DNA of 64,000 nucleotides from Akkermansia muciniphila (GTDB lineage Bacteria; Verrucomicrobiota; Verrucomicrobiia; Verrucomicrobiales; V1-33): NCBI GenBank assembly GCA_945900785.1, contig CAMDJM010000020.1:1-64000 (forward strand). The letters run 5' to 3'. Position numbers and translations under genes: made by a program. The notes under the pieces are model-generated. The model did no database searches, was not told the DNA's origin, and was given only the letters and a program-made list of their open reading frames with translations. Positions 7,740-16,127 of the stretch are shown here, one piece after another. Numbering within the stretch: the stretch's first letter is position 1; each line of letters begins with the position of its first letter.

Positions 7740-8705
7740 ATGTCTCCTTTCACTGCCTCCGCCCCAGTCTCCAACCCTGTCACGGATCTCCGTGCCGAAA
7801 TCCTGCGCCTGAAAAAGGAGCGCAATGCCGTCATCCTGGCGCACAACTACCAGGACAAGGCGATTCAGGAGATTGCGGACTGTGTCGGGGATTCGCTGGG
7901 GCTGGCCTACAAGGCGAAGGAGACGGATGCGGATGTGATTGTGTTTTGCGGGGTGCACTTCATGGCGGAGACGGCGAAGATCGTGAATCCGGGGCGCATC
8001 GTGGTGCTGCCGGACAAGGATGCCGGCTGCTCGCTGGAGCAGAGTTGCCCGGCCCCGGCGCTGGAGGCCTATCTGAACAAGCACGCGGATAAAAATTTCT
8101 ACGTGATTGCCTATATCAATTGCAGCGGCGGGGTGAAGGCGCTGAGCGATTGCATCTGCACCAGTGGGAATGCCGTCAAAATCGTGAATGCGACCCCGGC
8201 CGACCGGAATATCCTTTTTGTGCCGGATGCGAACCTGGGCTCCTGGGTGATGGAACAGACGGGCCGCCCCATGGACCTGTGGCAGGGGGCTTGTTATGTG
8301 CATGTGGAATTCACCCGCGACAGCATTTTGCGGATCCGGGAGGAATATCCTGACGCGCCGGTGGTGGCGCACCCGGAGTGCCCCTTCGCGGTGCGCCTGC
8401 TGGCGGATGAAGTATGCAGCACCGAGAAGATGGTTCACTATTGCCGGGATCATCCCGCCAAACAGTTCATCATCGCCACCGAAAGCGGTATGCTGCACCG
8501 GTTGCGCCGCGAGTGCCCTGGCAAGGAATTCATCCCCGGCCCCACGGAGCATTGCGCCTGCGCGGATTGCCGATACATGAAGTTGAATACCATGGAAAAG
8601 CTCTACCGCTGCCTGCGGGATCTGGATCCGCGCGTGGAGATGGAGGAATCCATCCGGAAACGGGCGGAGCAGCCCATCCTGCGCATGCTGGAAATCTCCC
8701 GCTAA
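7740..8705 (+). CDS. nadA: Quinolinate synthase A (4Fe-4S)
   Basis: 321 residues from the ATG at 7740; an earlier in-frame ATG at 7686 adds 18 unconserved residues and is less likely. NadA condenses iminoaspartate with dihydroxyacetone phosphate to quinolinate in NAD synthesis. Family blocks are clear: ILAHNYQ near residue 29, DSLGLAYKAKE, VFCGVHFMAETAKI with the first cluster Cys, later NCSG and the C-terminal cluster region CACADCRYMKLNTMEK. No nadB or nadC is nearby, so it is a lone gene. It is followed by a dispersed inverted repeat. Confidence 0.95.
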   Translation: MSPFTASAPVSNPVTDLRAEILRLKKERNAVILAHNYQDKAIQEIADCVGDSLGLAYKAKETDADVIVFCGVHFMAETAKIVNPGRIVVLPDKDAGCSLEQSCPAPALEAYLNKHADKNFYVIAYINCSGGVKALSDCICTSGNAVKIVNATPADRNILFVPDANLGSWVMEQTGRPMDLWQGACYVHVEFTRDSILRIREEYPDAPVVAHPECPFAVRLLADEVCSTEKMVHYCRDHPAKQFIIATESGMLHRLRRECPGKEFIPGPTEHCACADCRYMKLNTMEKLYRCLRDLDPRVEMEESIRKRAEQPILRMLEISR

Positions 8706-8754
8706 CTGGGCTCCTGCCCCCCGGATCAGGCCGCTCAACTTAAAAAGGATCCTA

Positions 8755-8890
8755 ACGGGCCACGGATGGCACGGATAAGACTGATAATCACGGATAACCG
8801 CAGAATGGGAGCTTCATCCGGAAGGTGAAACATTCAGTTCCCATAAATCAGTGATTATCCGTATCATCAGTGCCATCCGTGGCCCGTCAT
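8755..8890. repeat. Inverted pair of the CCACGGATGGCACGGAT repeat family
   Basis: GGGCCACGGATGGCACGGAT at about 8757-8776, continuing with TGATAATCACGGAT, is repeated in inverse orientation at about 8850-8888, about 50 bp apart. It can form a long hairpin between convergent nadA and rsmI and may act as a terminator. Related copies are near 45431, 49600 and 58818. Confidence 0.75.
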
Positions 8891-8904
8891 TTTCCCAAAC
8901 AGGC

Positions 8905-9624
8905 TCATTCAATCCCAGGCGCTGCGGAGACCCATTTCGGCAGGGCCGCGCCTGCGATCAGCAGGCAAATCTCACCCTTCGCGGGATGGGCCAGGTAGTG
9001 GGCTGCCACTTCCGCAGAGGTCCCCCGGCGGTATTCCTCGAACTTTTTCGTCAGTTCGCGGGCCACACAGATCAGCCGGTCCGGGGCGATTCGAACCAGC
9101 AAGGACAGGGTGGTCCCGAGGCGGTGGGGGGTCTCGAAAAACACACTGGTTTCGTCCGCATCCAAAGCCGCCGCCAGGACCCGCTCCCGCTGGCCGCTCT
9201 TCACGGGCAGGAAGCCCCCAAAATAAAACGCATCCGCCGGAAACCCACTGCCGATCAATGCCGTCAGGACCGCGCTGGGGCCGGGCAGCACCTCCACCGG
9301 CACCCCGGCCCCGCGGCAGGCGCTCACCAGACGCTGTCCCGGATCCGACACTCCCGGCATCCCGGCATCCGAGACGTAGGCAATACTTTTCCCCTGCTGC
9401 AGTTCCTCCAACAGTTGCGCGCTCCGCATCGCCTCATTGTGCTGGTGCAGACTCACCAACGGCTTCCTGATTTCCAAATGAGCCAGCAAACTGCCGGAGT
9501 GCCGGGTGTCCTCGCAGGCGATCAAATCCACCGACGCCAGGGTGTCCCGGGCCCGCAAAGTAATATCCCGTAAGTTCCCGATGGGGGTGGCGACGATGTA
9601 AAGGTGTCCGGGCAACGCTGACAT
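8905..9624 (-). CDS. rsmI: 16S rRNA 2'-O-ribose C1402 methyltransferase RsmI
   Basis: 239 residues from the ATG at 9624 (MSALPGHLYIVATPIGNL); an in-frame ATG at 9648 would add 8 residues. RsmI methylates the ribose of C1402 in the ribosomal decoding centre. The tetrapyrrole-methylase fold signature LYIVATPIGNLRDITLRA, then DLIACEDTRHSG, SYVSDAGMPGVSDPG-like and PGPSAVLTALIGSGF are all present. It is somewhat shorter than E. coli RsmI at the C-terminus. It is convergent with nadA, with a dispersed repeat between them. Confidence 0.93.
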   Translation of the reverse strand: MSALPGHLYIVATPIGNLRDITLRARDTLASVDLIACEDTRHSGSLLAHLEIRKPLVSLHQHNEAMRSAQLLEELQQGKSIAYVSDAGMPGVSDPGQRLVSACRGAGVPVEVLPGPSAVLTALIGSGFPADAFYFGGFLPVKSGQRERVLAAALDADETSVFFETPHRLGTTLSLLVRIAPDRLICVARELTKKFEEYRRGTSAEVAAHYLAHPAKGEICLLIAGAALPKWVSAAPGIE

Positions 9625-9806
9625 GACGGTTTCTGCGTGGGTTTGCACCCGGAAGCAAGGTGGGAAATCGCCGGTTTACGAAAAAGCGTCCGGGAATGTG
9701 TAAAATCCTGCACAATTCTGAGTATCCATGACTAAAATGGCTCGCCCTTTGCTTTTAAGGTGAATTCTAAAAATATCATTTGCCCAGCATTGTCTTATCT
9801 TTCCCC

Positions 9807-10667
9807 ATGAAACCCGCGTATGAAAAACTGGCCACCAGCGTTGAAGACGGCGTTAACTGCAATATTGTCCAAGGGAAAACCTTTGGGTGCGTCTGGCATT
9901 TTCATCCGGAATTCGAAATCACCCTGACCCGCAAAGCCCGCGGCCACCGCATGGTCGGGGATAACCTGACCAGCCTCCAACCCGGCGATATCGTCCTCGT
10001 CGGCTCCAACCTTCCCCACGACTGGCACAATGATGCCGGAGCCCCAGGCGGCCCACAGCCGGTGGACCACCTTTGCATTCACTTCCCACCGGATTGGTTG
10101 GGACGCGGCTGGTTGGACCTGCCGTCGATGCAACATGTTAAAAAACTCCTCGCCCGCGCCGCTCTCGGCATCCACGTCACCGGCACCACGCGCGATGAAG
10201 TCGAGGAACTGATGGTCCGCATTCCCGAGGAGCATGGCTTGCCCCGCGTAGTCACGGTGCTGAATATCCTTCACAAAATCTCCGTCTCGACGACCTGCCA
10301 CACCATTGCCAGCCGTGGCTTTGCCCCGGAGTTGGACCCCCAGGATGAAATGCGCGTCAACAAAGTCGCCCAATACATCCAGAACCACCTGGACGAAACA
10401 ATCTACCTCGAAAACCTGGCTGAACTCGTCCATCTCAGCCCTGGGGCCTTCAGCCGCTTTTTCAAAGCCCGCACCGGCAAAACCGTGCCCGGCTTTATCA
10501 ACGAACTCCGCATCGGACGTGCCTGCCGCCTCCTCGCAGAAACCGACTACCCCGTAACGGAAATCGCCTTCAGTTGCGGCTTCCCCAACCTGGCCAACTT
10601 CAACCGGCAGTTCCTCCGTCTCAAAAACATGCCACCCCGCGAGTGGCGCCGCCAATTTGCCGGATAA
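9807..10667 (+). CDS. AraC family transcriptional regulator with N-terminal cupin
   Basis: 286 residues from the ATG at 9807 (MKPAYEKLATSV); an upstream in-frame start at 9780 is possible. The N-terminal cupin half has WHFHPEFEITL and LQPGDIVLVGSNLPHDW, a sugar- or small-ligand-sensing pocket. The C-terminal ~100 residues are a double helix-turn-helix (LAELVHLSPGAFSRFFKAR and ITEIAFSCGF-like). Such proteins usually control carbohydrate genes, but no sugar operon is adjacent, so the target is unknown. It lies about 150 bp upstream of pyrG on the same strand. Confidence 0.88.
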   Translation: MKPAYEKLATSVEDGVNCNIVQGKTFGCVWHFHPEFEITLTRKARGHRMVGDNLTSLQPGDIVLVGSNLPHDWHNDAGAPGGPQPVDHLCIHFPPDWLGRGWLDLPSMQHVKKLLARAALGIHVTGTTRDEVEELMVRIPEEHGLPRVVTVLNILHKISVSTTCHTIASRGFAPELDPQDEMRVNKVAQYIQNHLDETIYLENLAELVHLSPGAFSRFFKARTGKTVPGFINELRIGRACRLLAETDYPVTEIAFSCGFPNLANFNRQFLRLKNMPPREWRRQFAG

Positions 10668-10818
10668 GCGGAGCCTGCAGAAAAACCCCTGTGCTCCCGG
10701 CACATTGGATCAAATGGCCTGATTTCCCCGGAAGGGATCTTTGCTGCCAAACCGTCCCGCCGCACAGAAAACACTTCTTCTCTTGCGCGGCCCGCGCCCC
10801 TGCCCTCTTTAGACTCCC

Positions 10819-12423
10819 ATGAAGTATATCTTTTTCACGGGCGGGGTGGTGAGTTCATTGGGCAAAGGTTTGACCGCAGCCTCGTTGGGCACCCTGCTCG
10901 AGCTGCGCGGGCTGAAGGTCATCATGCAGAAATTCGATCCCTATCTTAACGTAGATCCGGGCACCATGAGCCCCTTTCAGCATGGCGAGGTCTATGTCCT
11001 CGACGATGGTGCGGAAACGGACCTGGACCTCGGCCACTACGAGCGTTTTACCCACTCCAACCTCAGCAAGCTCAACAACCTCACCAGCGGCCAGGTCTAC
11101 CTGAACGTCATCGAAAAGGAGCGCATGGGCGAGTATAAGGGCAAAACCGTGCAGGTGATCCCTCACATCACGGACGAAATCAAAGCCCGCATCCGCGAAG
11201 CCGCTGCCAAGAGCGGAGCCGATGTGATCATCACTGAAATCGGTGGAACCACCGGCGATATTGAGGGTCTGCCCTTCCTGGAGGCCATCCGCCAGTTCAT
11301 GCATGAGGAAGCCGATGAGGACTGCCTTTTTGTCCACGTCACCCTTGTCCCCTACATCCGCGCCGCCAAGGAACTGAAAACCAAGCCGACCCAACAATCC
11401 GTGGCCAAGCTGCGCGAAATCGGCATCCAACCGCATGTGGTCGTCTGCCGCACCGAGGACGAACCCTTGGAAAAGGAAGTCCGGGAAAAAATCTCCCTCT
11501 TTTGCAACGTGCCCCTGAAGGCGGTCATCGAGGCCCGCGACGTGAGGTCCTCCATTTATGAGCTGCCTCTCATGATTTACCGGGAGAAATTCGACGCCCT
11601 CGCCTGCGAACTTCTCCACCTCCACACCCGCGAGCCCGACCTGACGGAGTGGAAGAGCTTCGTGAACCGCGTCGTCAATCCCACCCGCAGCGTGCGTATC
11701 GCCGTGGTCGGAAAATACATCGAACTTCAGGACGCCTATAAAAGCGTTTACGAAGCCCTCACCCACGCCGGAGCCGCCTTGGACTGCGAAGTTCGCCTCG
11801 TCCGGGTGGATGCCGAGGACCTGGAACACGACAACCCGAAGCAGTTCCCCCCTGACATTCAGGGCGTCCTCATTCCAGGTGGCTTCGGCGACCGCGGCAT
11901 TGAAGGCAAAATCATCGCCGCCACCTACGCCAGGGAAAACCGCGTCCCCTATCTTGGCCTCTGCCTCGGCATGCAGATCGCCACCATCGAATTCGCCCGC
12001 AATGTCTGCGGCCTCGAAAAAGCGAACAGCACGGAATTTGACGAAGACGGCCCCGACCCTGTCATTTGCCTGATGGACGAGCAAAAGGACGTCACCGCCA
12101 TGGGAGCCTCCATGCGGCTGGGCACCTGGAAAGCCAGCCTGAAACCCGGCAGCCTCGCCCACCGGCTTTACGGAGCGGATGAAATCAGCGAGCGCCACCG
12201 CCACCGCTACGAGTTCAATAACCACTACCGCGAACGTCTCGAGGCTGCCGGCTTGAGCATCTCCGGCACCAGCCCTGATGGCAACCTTGTGGAAATTGTC
12301 GAAGTCCCCGGCCACCCCTTCTTCATTGCCTCCCAATTCCACCCCGAGTTCCTCTCCAAGCCCAATCACCCGCACCCGCTCTTCGCCGGCTTCATCGAAG
12401 CGGCTCTGAAGCAGAAGAAATAG
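10819..12423 (+). CDS. pyrG: CTP synthase
   Basis: 534 residues, normal length. The N-terminal synthetase domain starts [17 protein letters not shown] (P-loop and UTP site) and includes [19 protein letters not shown] and [15 protein letters not shown]. The C-terminal class I glutamine amidotransferase has GGFGDRG and the nucleophile in LGLCLGMQ, with the His-Glu pair in FHPEF. It converts UTP to CTP with glutamine or ammonia. It is not in an evident operon here. A long open frame on the opposite strand is a codon-bias shadow. Confidence 0.97.
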   Translation: MKYIFFTGGVVSSLGKGLTAASLGTLLELRGLKVIMQKFDPYLNVDPGTMSPFQHGEVYVLDDGAETDLDLGHYERFTHSNLSKLNNLTSGQVYLNVIEKERMGEYKGKTVQVIPHITDEIKARIREAAAKSGADVIITEIGGTTGDIEGLPFLEAIRQFMHEEADEDCLFVHVTLVPYIRAAKELKTKPTQQSVAKLREIGIQPHVVVCRTEDEPLEKEVREKISLFCNVPLKAVIEARDVRSSIYELPLMIYREKFDALACELLHLHTREPDLTEWKSFVNRVVNPTRSVRIAVVGKYIELQDAYKSVYEALTHAGAALDCEVRLVRVDAEDLEHDNPKQFPPDIQGVLIPGGFGDRGIEGKIIAATYARENRVPYLGLCLGMQIATIEFARNVCGLEKANSTEFDEDGPDPVICLMDEQKDVTAMGASMRLGTWKASLKPGSLAHRLYGADEISERHRHRYEFNNHYRERLEAAGLSISGTSPDGNLVEIVEVPGHPFFIASQFHPEFLSKPNHPHPLFAGFIEAALKQKK

Positions 12424-12761
12424 ATAATCAGCAGAAAAGAAATTTCTAAAACAGCACGCGCGGACGGTCTGGAAAATCTGGCCGCGCGCTGGGAAACCCC
12501 CAGGCCCGGCCTGCTGGACCTGTCAGCCTCCTGGATGGCCGGAGCTGGGGTCCTCCCTGGCACCACGGCGGCCGGAACTACCGCCTGACCGATGTGGAAG
12601 GCAGCGTGGTGAAGGCGCTGCTGGCGTGATTTTGTTATTCCTGCATCAACTCCGGAAGCGAAGCGGCAAGGTCCAAATCTCCCGTTCAAAACTATTTTGT
12701 CACCAGGCCCCATGTGGCAGCATCTCCTGAGCAGCGCCCTGTTTGTTCCTCCTGCTGACTC
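12424..12761. other. Intergenic stretch after pyrG, no gene seen
   Basis: No supported gene. A GC-rich 7-bp stem (CGCGCGG near 12457 with CCGCGCG near 12482) follows pyrG but has no T-run, so a terminator is doubtful. A short frame ending TGA near 12630 (NYRLTDVEGSVVKALLA) may be the tail of a lost gene. Confidence 0.4.
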
Positions 12762-12971
12762 ATGTTCCTTCCTCGTTCCAATGACCCGATTGCTCCCACG
12801 GATGCCGACCTTGCCCGGGCGGCCCAGCGTGGGGATAAACGGGCGTTTGTCGCGATCGTGGCGCGGCATCAGGCCATGGTTTGTGGGGTGGCTCTGGGCA
12901 TCCTGCATGATTTTGCCGCGGGCGAGGATGCGGCGCAGGAAGCCTTTTTGAGTGCTTGGCGGAAGATTTAG
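12762..12971 (+). pseudogene. Truncated ECF sigma factor (region 2 only)
   Basis: From the ATG at 12762 the frame encodes a sigma-70 region 2: DLARAAQRGDKRAFVAIVARHQ, then AAGEDAAQEAFLSAWRKI, where it hits TAG at 12969-12971. In the same frame after the stop come ELREPEALLAWLA, the expected continuation of region 2, and then the sequence changes to that of a different, solenoid-like protein. Region 4 (promoter -35 binding) is missing, so no functional sigma factor can be made. It appears to be the scar of a deletion that joined a sigma gene to the following gene. Confidence 0.7.
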
Positions 12972-13043
12972 GAACTGCGGGAACCGGAGGCCTTGCTGGC
13001 ATGGCTGGCGGCGAACCCCAGAAAACTCGGACACGAAGACCTG

Positions 13044-14003
13044 ATGGGCCTGGCCGATACCGTGACCAAACGCCTCAATGCCGATCCTGCAAAATTCCTC
13101 GACGGCCGGCTCGCTGACCAATCTCTCGCGGCCATCCTGCCAGCGCTGGGCAGTGCGCTCATGAATGGCTCCAAGGGGCACCTTGCGGAGATCTGGGATT
13201 GGGTGAAAAATCAAGCCTCCGGCGCTGGCGTTGATGCTTTGAAGACCGAACTGCTCCAGCGCGTTGGCTACACGGACCGGGACCTCGCGCTGCGCATGGC
13301 CAGGGACTTGCCTGCTGGCAAGGAGAGTGATCCGATCATGCAGCTGCTCGCGCAGGGATTGATCAATGGGGGCAGCCGCCTCTACCTGCTGGATGATTTA
13401 TTGAAAACCTCGCCGCCCGGATTACAGGACGCTCTGATCGCGGCTTCGTTTAATGGTCTGCAAAACAACAATTTTGAGAACCCCCAGGTCTGGCTGGAGC
13501 GGCTCCCGCGGGTGCCTGAGGCCCAACAACTCTCCGCCACCATGCAGCTGGCTTCCGTCTGGGCCTCCAAAGATCCGCAGGGCGCTATCAGCTGGACCCG
13601 CAGCCTGAGCGGGATTTCCCGGGAGAGCGGGATTTCCCGGGAGAATACCCTGCAGCAGATTTTAGTCTCCTGGGTGCATGGGGATTCGCTCGCCGCCTCG
13701 CAGTGGATCACCACCCTGCCGCCAGGGGCCGAACGCGATGCCGACGCCGCAGGCCTGGTGAGCGGCCTGGCGCATGAGTCGCCTGACGAGGCGTGGCCAT
13801 GGGCCCTGAATATTTCCGACCCACAAAAACGCAGCAACGCCGTGATGCAGACGCTTCAGCAAATGAAGGGGACCCATGCCAAAGAAGTGCTGCAAAGCAG
13901 TCCCTTCACCCCTGATGAAAAGCGGGGCATGCTGGAAGCACTGGATCAGCTGCAAAAAGGAACCGCGGGCGGAGATCCGCCCGCGCTGCCCTTGGCCAGG
14001 TAA
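13044..14003 (+). CDS. Verrucomicrobial solenoid-like protein, 5'-truncated
   Basis: The frame is continuous with the broken sigma gene; the first ATG in the solenoid part is at 13044, giving 319 residues without a signal peptide. It contains repeated units of about 35 residues with W-x(3)-DP-x(2)-A-x-x-W motifs (VWASKDPQGAISW, SWVHGDSLAASQW), as in its downstream neighbour, so it is probably an alpha-helical repeat protein. A small in-frame tandem duplication (SGISRE twice) lies at about 13611-13646. Such genes are often found beside ECF sigma factors in this phylum and may be periplasmic. Loss of the 5' end suggests it may be non-functional. Confidence 0.5.
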   Translation: MGLADTVTKRLNADPAKFLDGRLADQSLAAILPALGSALMNGSKGHLAEIWDWVKNQASGAGVDALKTELLQRVGYTDRDLALRMARDLPAGKESDPIMQLLAQGLINGGSRLYLLDDLLKTSPPGLQDALIAASFNGLQNNNFENPQVWLERLPRVPEAQQLSATMQLASVWASKDPQGAISWTRSLSGISRESGISRENTLQQILVSWVHGDSLAASQWITTLPPGAERDADAAGLVSGLAHESPDEAWPWALNISDPQKRSNAVMQTLQQMKGTHAKEVLQSSPFTPDEKRGMLEALDQLQKGTAGGDPPALPLAR

Positions 14004-14015
14004 ATTTCCCATCCC

Positions 14016-15686
14016 ATGAAACCTGTCTCCAAACCACTCACCATAGCGCTCGCCGTTTCCCTCGGACTGGCCGCTGGATTCGCGGTCCGCGCCTGGCAGC
14101 GGCCTGCGGAAAAGGCAGACACGCCAGCCCAAAGCCCAATCTCCTCCGGATCATCGGCTTCCTCCAAAGCCCCTGCCCCTCCGCCTGCTTCCGGCTCGGT
14201 TCTGGTCAGGAAGACAGAGGTAGATCTCTCCTTTTCCACCGGAGTCACCCGCTGGCTGGTCTGGATGACGGCGGTGGAAAAAGCCACCCTGGCTGATTTC
14301 CCGGCGCTGGCCCGCATGGGGAAAAACCTGCCCGGAGCCATCCGCATGCTGGCGGCGCGCTGGTTTGCACTCAGCCCGCAGCATTTATTCGACAGTTGTA
14401 TCGCCGGAGAAAAATCGGCGGGATTCCCCACCGATGAACTGGCCAGTCTGCTTTTCGGGGAATGGCCGAAAAATGATCCTGCTGCCTGTATTGCGGCACT
14501 ATCTAAAACTCCTGGTCTGGAAAGCCAGCGCTATAATGTGGTAAACACGATCATGAAAAGCGATCCTGAACTGGGCCTGAAAACCCTCTCCGCCTGGCGC
14601 ATCGAGAGCTACGGGCCGGACATGCAAAAGGTTATTGACTGGGCCACCAAGGACCCCCGGCACGCGGCTGAAGTCGCCTTGGAAAATCCCGCAGGCTTTG
14701 CCACGGAACTTGCGCTCAAGGCCATCGGTGAAGCCTGGGGCAATAGCGATCCCGGGGCCGCCTTGAAATATGCCGCCGGGCAATCCGGCAAAAACGGCAA
14801 TGCCCTGGCCAACGCCGTGATGTTCGGCTGGGCAGAGCGTGATCTTACCGCCGCCTCCAAATGGTTGGAAGCAGCGGACGAACCCACGCGCAACAAACTC
14901 ATGCCCGCCCTGATGGAATCCTGGGGCCGGAAAAATCCAGCCGATGCCATCCAATGGTGCAGGGAAAATGCCAGCGGGAGCACGCAGAAGGAAGCCATCG
15001 GCGGACTGATCAAAGGCCTCGCCAGCAAAGACGTGGACGGCGCCGCCAGTCTGGTTTCCAGCATGGAGCCTTCCCCCGAGCGCGCTCAGGCCGCCGGAGC
15101 ATTTGCAGAAGCGATCCGCGATGAGGAATGGTTTCCCACCTCCTTTGGCATTGAAAATAAACCCATGGCTCCGGCAGCCCTCACCTGGCTCAACACCCTG
15201 GACCCTGACTCGCTCAAGTCTGCGCTGACCATGGCACAGTTTGACTGGGCCAACTCCGATCCGAAAGGCTTCGCCGCCTTTCTCGCCTCCCCCGCCGGGC
15301 TTCCCGTCGCCGGCACCTTCGCCGTGCAGGTCGCCCAATCCCTTTGCCGCACCAATCCCACTGAAGCCATGGCCTGGGCCGGCCAACTGCCAGGAAAGGA
15401 ACGCGAACCCGCCCAGGCCGCCACCTTCGCCACCTGGCGCAATGCCCAGCCTGACGTCGCCCTCCAGTGGCTGGCCAATCTCCCTGCCAACGATCCGCAG
15501 CGCCCCCTGCTAGTGCGGGAAACCGCCCTTAACGCCATCAATTGGCAGGAAGCCCGGACCCCGCCCGAAACCCCGCAGCAAATCGCCGACCTCATCCTCA
15601 GGAATCCCCCCGCCGCCCGTTCAGCCATCCAGGCCCTGACCCTCTCCGATCAAAACAAGCAAGCCTTGTTGAAGATGGTGAAGTGA
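14016..15686 (+). CDS. Exported or membrane-anchored solenoid-like protein with DPxxAxxW repeats
   Basis: 556 residues. An N-terminal hydrophobic segment (about residues 7-26) is a signal peptide or signal anchor, followed by a Ser/Pro/Ala linker to about residue 70. The rest is made of repeated helical units with W-x-x-x-DPxxA cores (WATKDPRHAAEVAL, WGNSDPGAALKYA, WAERDLTAASKWLE, WGRKNPADAIQW). The family is unnamed as far as I know and common in Verrucomicrobiota. It is 12 bp downstream of a similar, truncated protein, so the pair probably arose by duplication. A role in protein-protein contacts in the periplasm is a guess. Confidence 0.75.
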   Translation: MKPVSKPLTIALAVSLGLAAGFAVRAWQRPAEKADTPAQSPISSGSSASSKAPAPPPASGSVLVRKTEVDLSFSTGVTRWLVWMTAVEKATLADFPALARMGKNLPGAIRMLAARWFALSPQHLFDSCIAGEKSAGFPTDELASLLFGEWPKNDPAACIAALSKTPGLESQRYNVVNTIMKSDPELGLKTLSAWRIESYGPDMQKVIDWATKDPRHAAEVALENPAGFATELALKAIGEAWGNSDPGAALKYAAGQSGKNGNALANAVMFGWAERDLTAASKWLEAADEPTRNKLMPALMESWGRKNPADAIQWCRENASGSTQKEAIGGLIKGLASKDVDGAASLVSSMEPSPERAQAAGAFAEAIRDEEWFPTSFGIENKPMAPAALTWLNTLDPDSLKSALTMAQFDWANSDPKGFAAFLASPAGLPVAGTFAVQVAQSLCRTNPTEAMAWAGQLPGKEREPAQAATFATWRNAQPDVALQWLANLPANDPQRPLLVRETALNAINWQEARTPPETPQQIADLILRNPPAARSAIQALTLSDQNKQALLKMVK

Positions 15687-15785
15687 TTCTCCTTTACCAG
15701 CGCGGCTGCTTTTTGGGGGTTGAGTTTTGAACGGTGGGCGCTCATGGTGGCGATTCCCGTTTTCCTTCCGCTTTATTCTGCCCCT

Positions 15786-16127
15786 ATGCCGTCCCGATCC
15801 AAGTCTACGTCCCCTTCCGCTGAGGCGGAAGGGCCTACGTTTGAGCAATCCATGGAGGAGCTGGAGTCGATTATTGAGGCCTTGGATGGCGGGCCGCAGG
15901 GTTTGGACGAGCTGGTGGCGAAATATGAGCGCGGGATGGGGCTCTTGGCACGGTGCCAGCAGCAGTTGGAGGTGGCTCAGCTCCGCATTGAACAAATCAC
16001 CCGCCGCGCTGATGGTTCAGCCGAAATCACCCCCTTAACCCCGGAATCTCCGCCGCCGGCGCGGCCCACCCCATCCCTTCCCAGCCCGCCCCCTGTTTCC
16101 CCTTCTGATGAAATCCGACTCTTCTAA
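15786..16127 (+). CDS. xseB: Exodeoxyribonuclease VII small subunit
   Basis: 113 residues from the ATG at 15786. The conserved helical-hairpin core is at about 18-72 (TFEQSMEELESIIEALDGG, then LDELVAKYERGMGLL and a CQQQLEVAQLRIEQI helix). It has an unusually long Pro/Ser-rich tail of about 40 residues. With XseA, not in the window, it degrades single-stranded DNA. The stop lies 20 bp inside dxs, so the two genes are coupled; an xseB-dxs pair is a common arrangement. Confidence 0.9.
   Translation: MPSRSKSTSPSAEAEGPTFEQSMEELESIIEALDGGPQGLDELVAKYERGMGLLARCQQQLEVAQLRIEQITRRADGSAEITPLTPESPPPARPTPSLPSPPPVSPSDEIRLF

Noticed and set aside
10855-12375. A 506-codon open frame opposite pyrG
   Set aside because: It is the antisense shadow of pyrG created by GC-rich codons; its translation is low-complexity Gly/Val/Asp-rich and has no start context.
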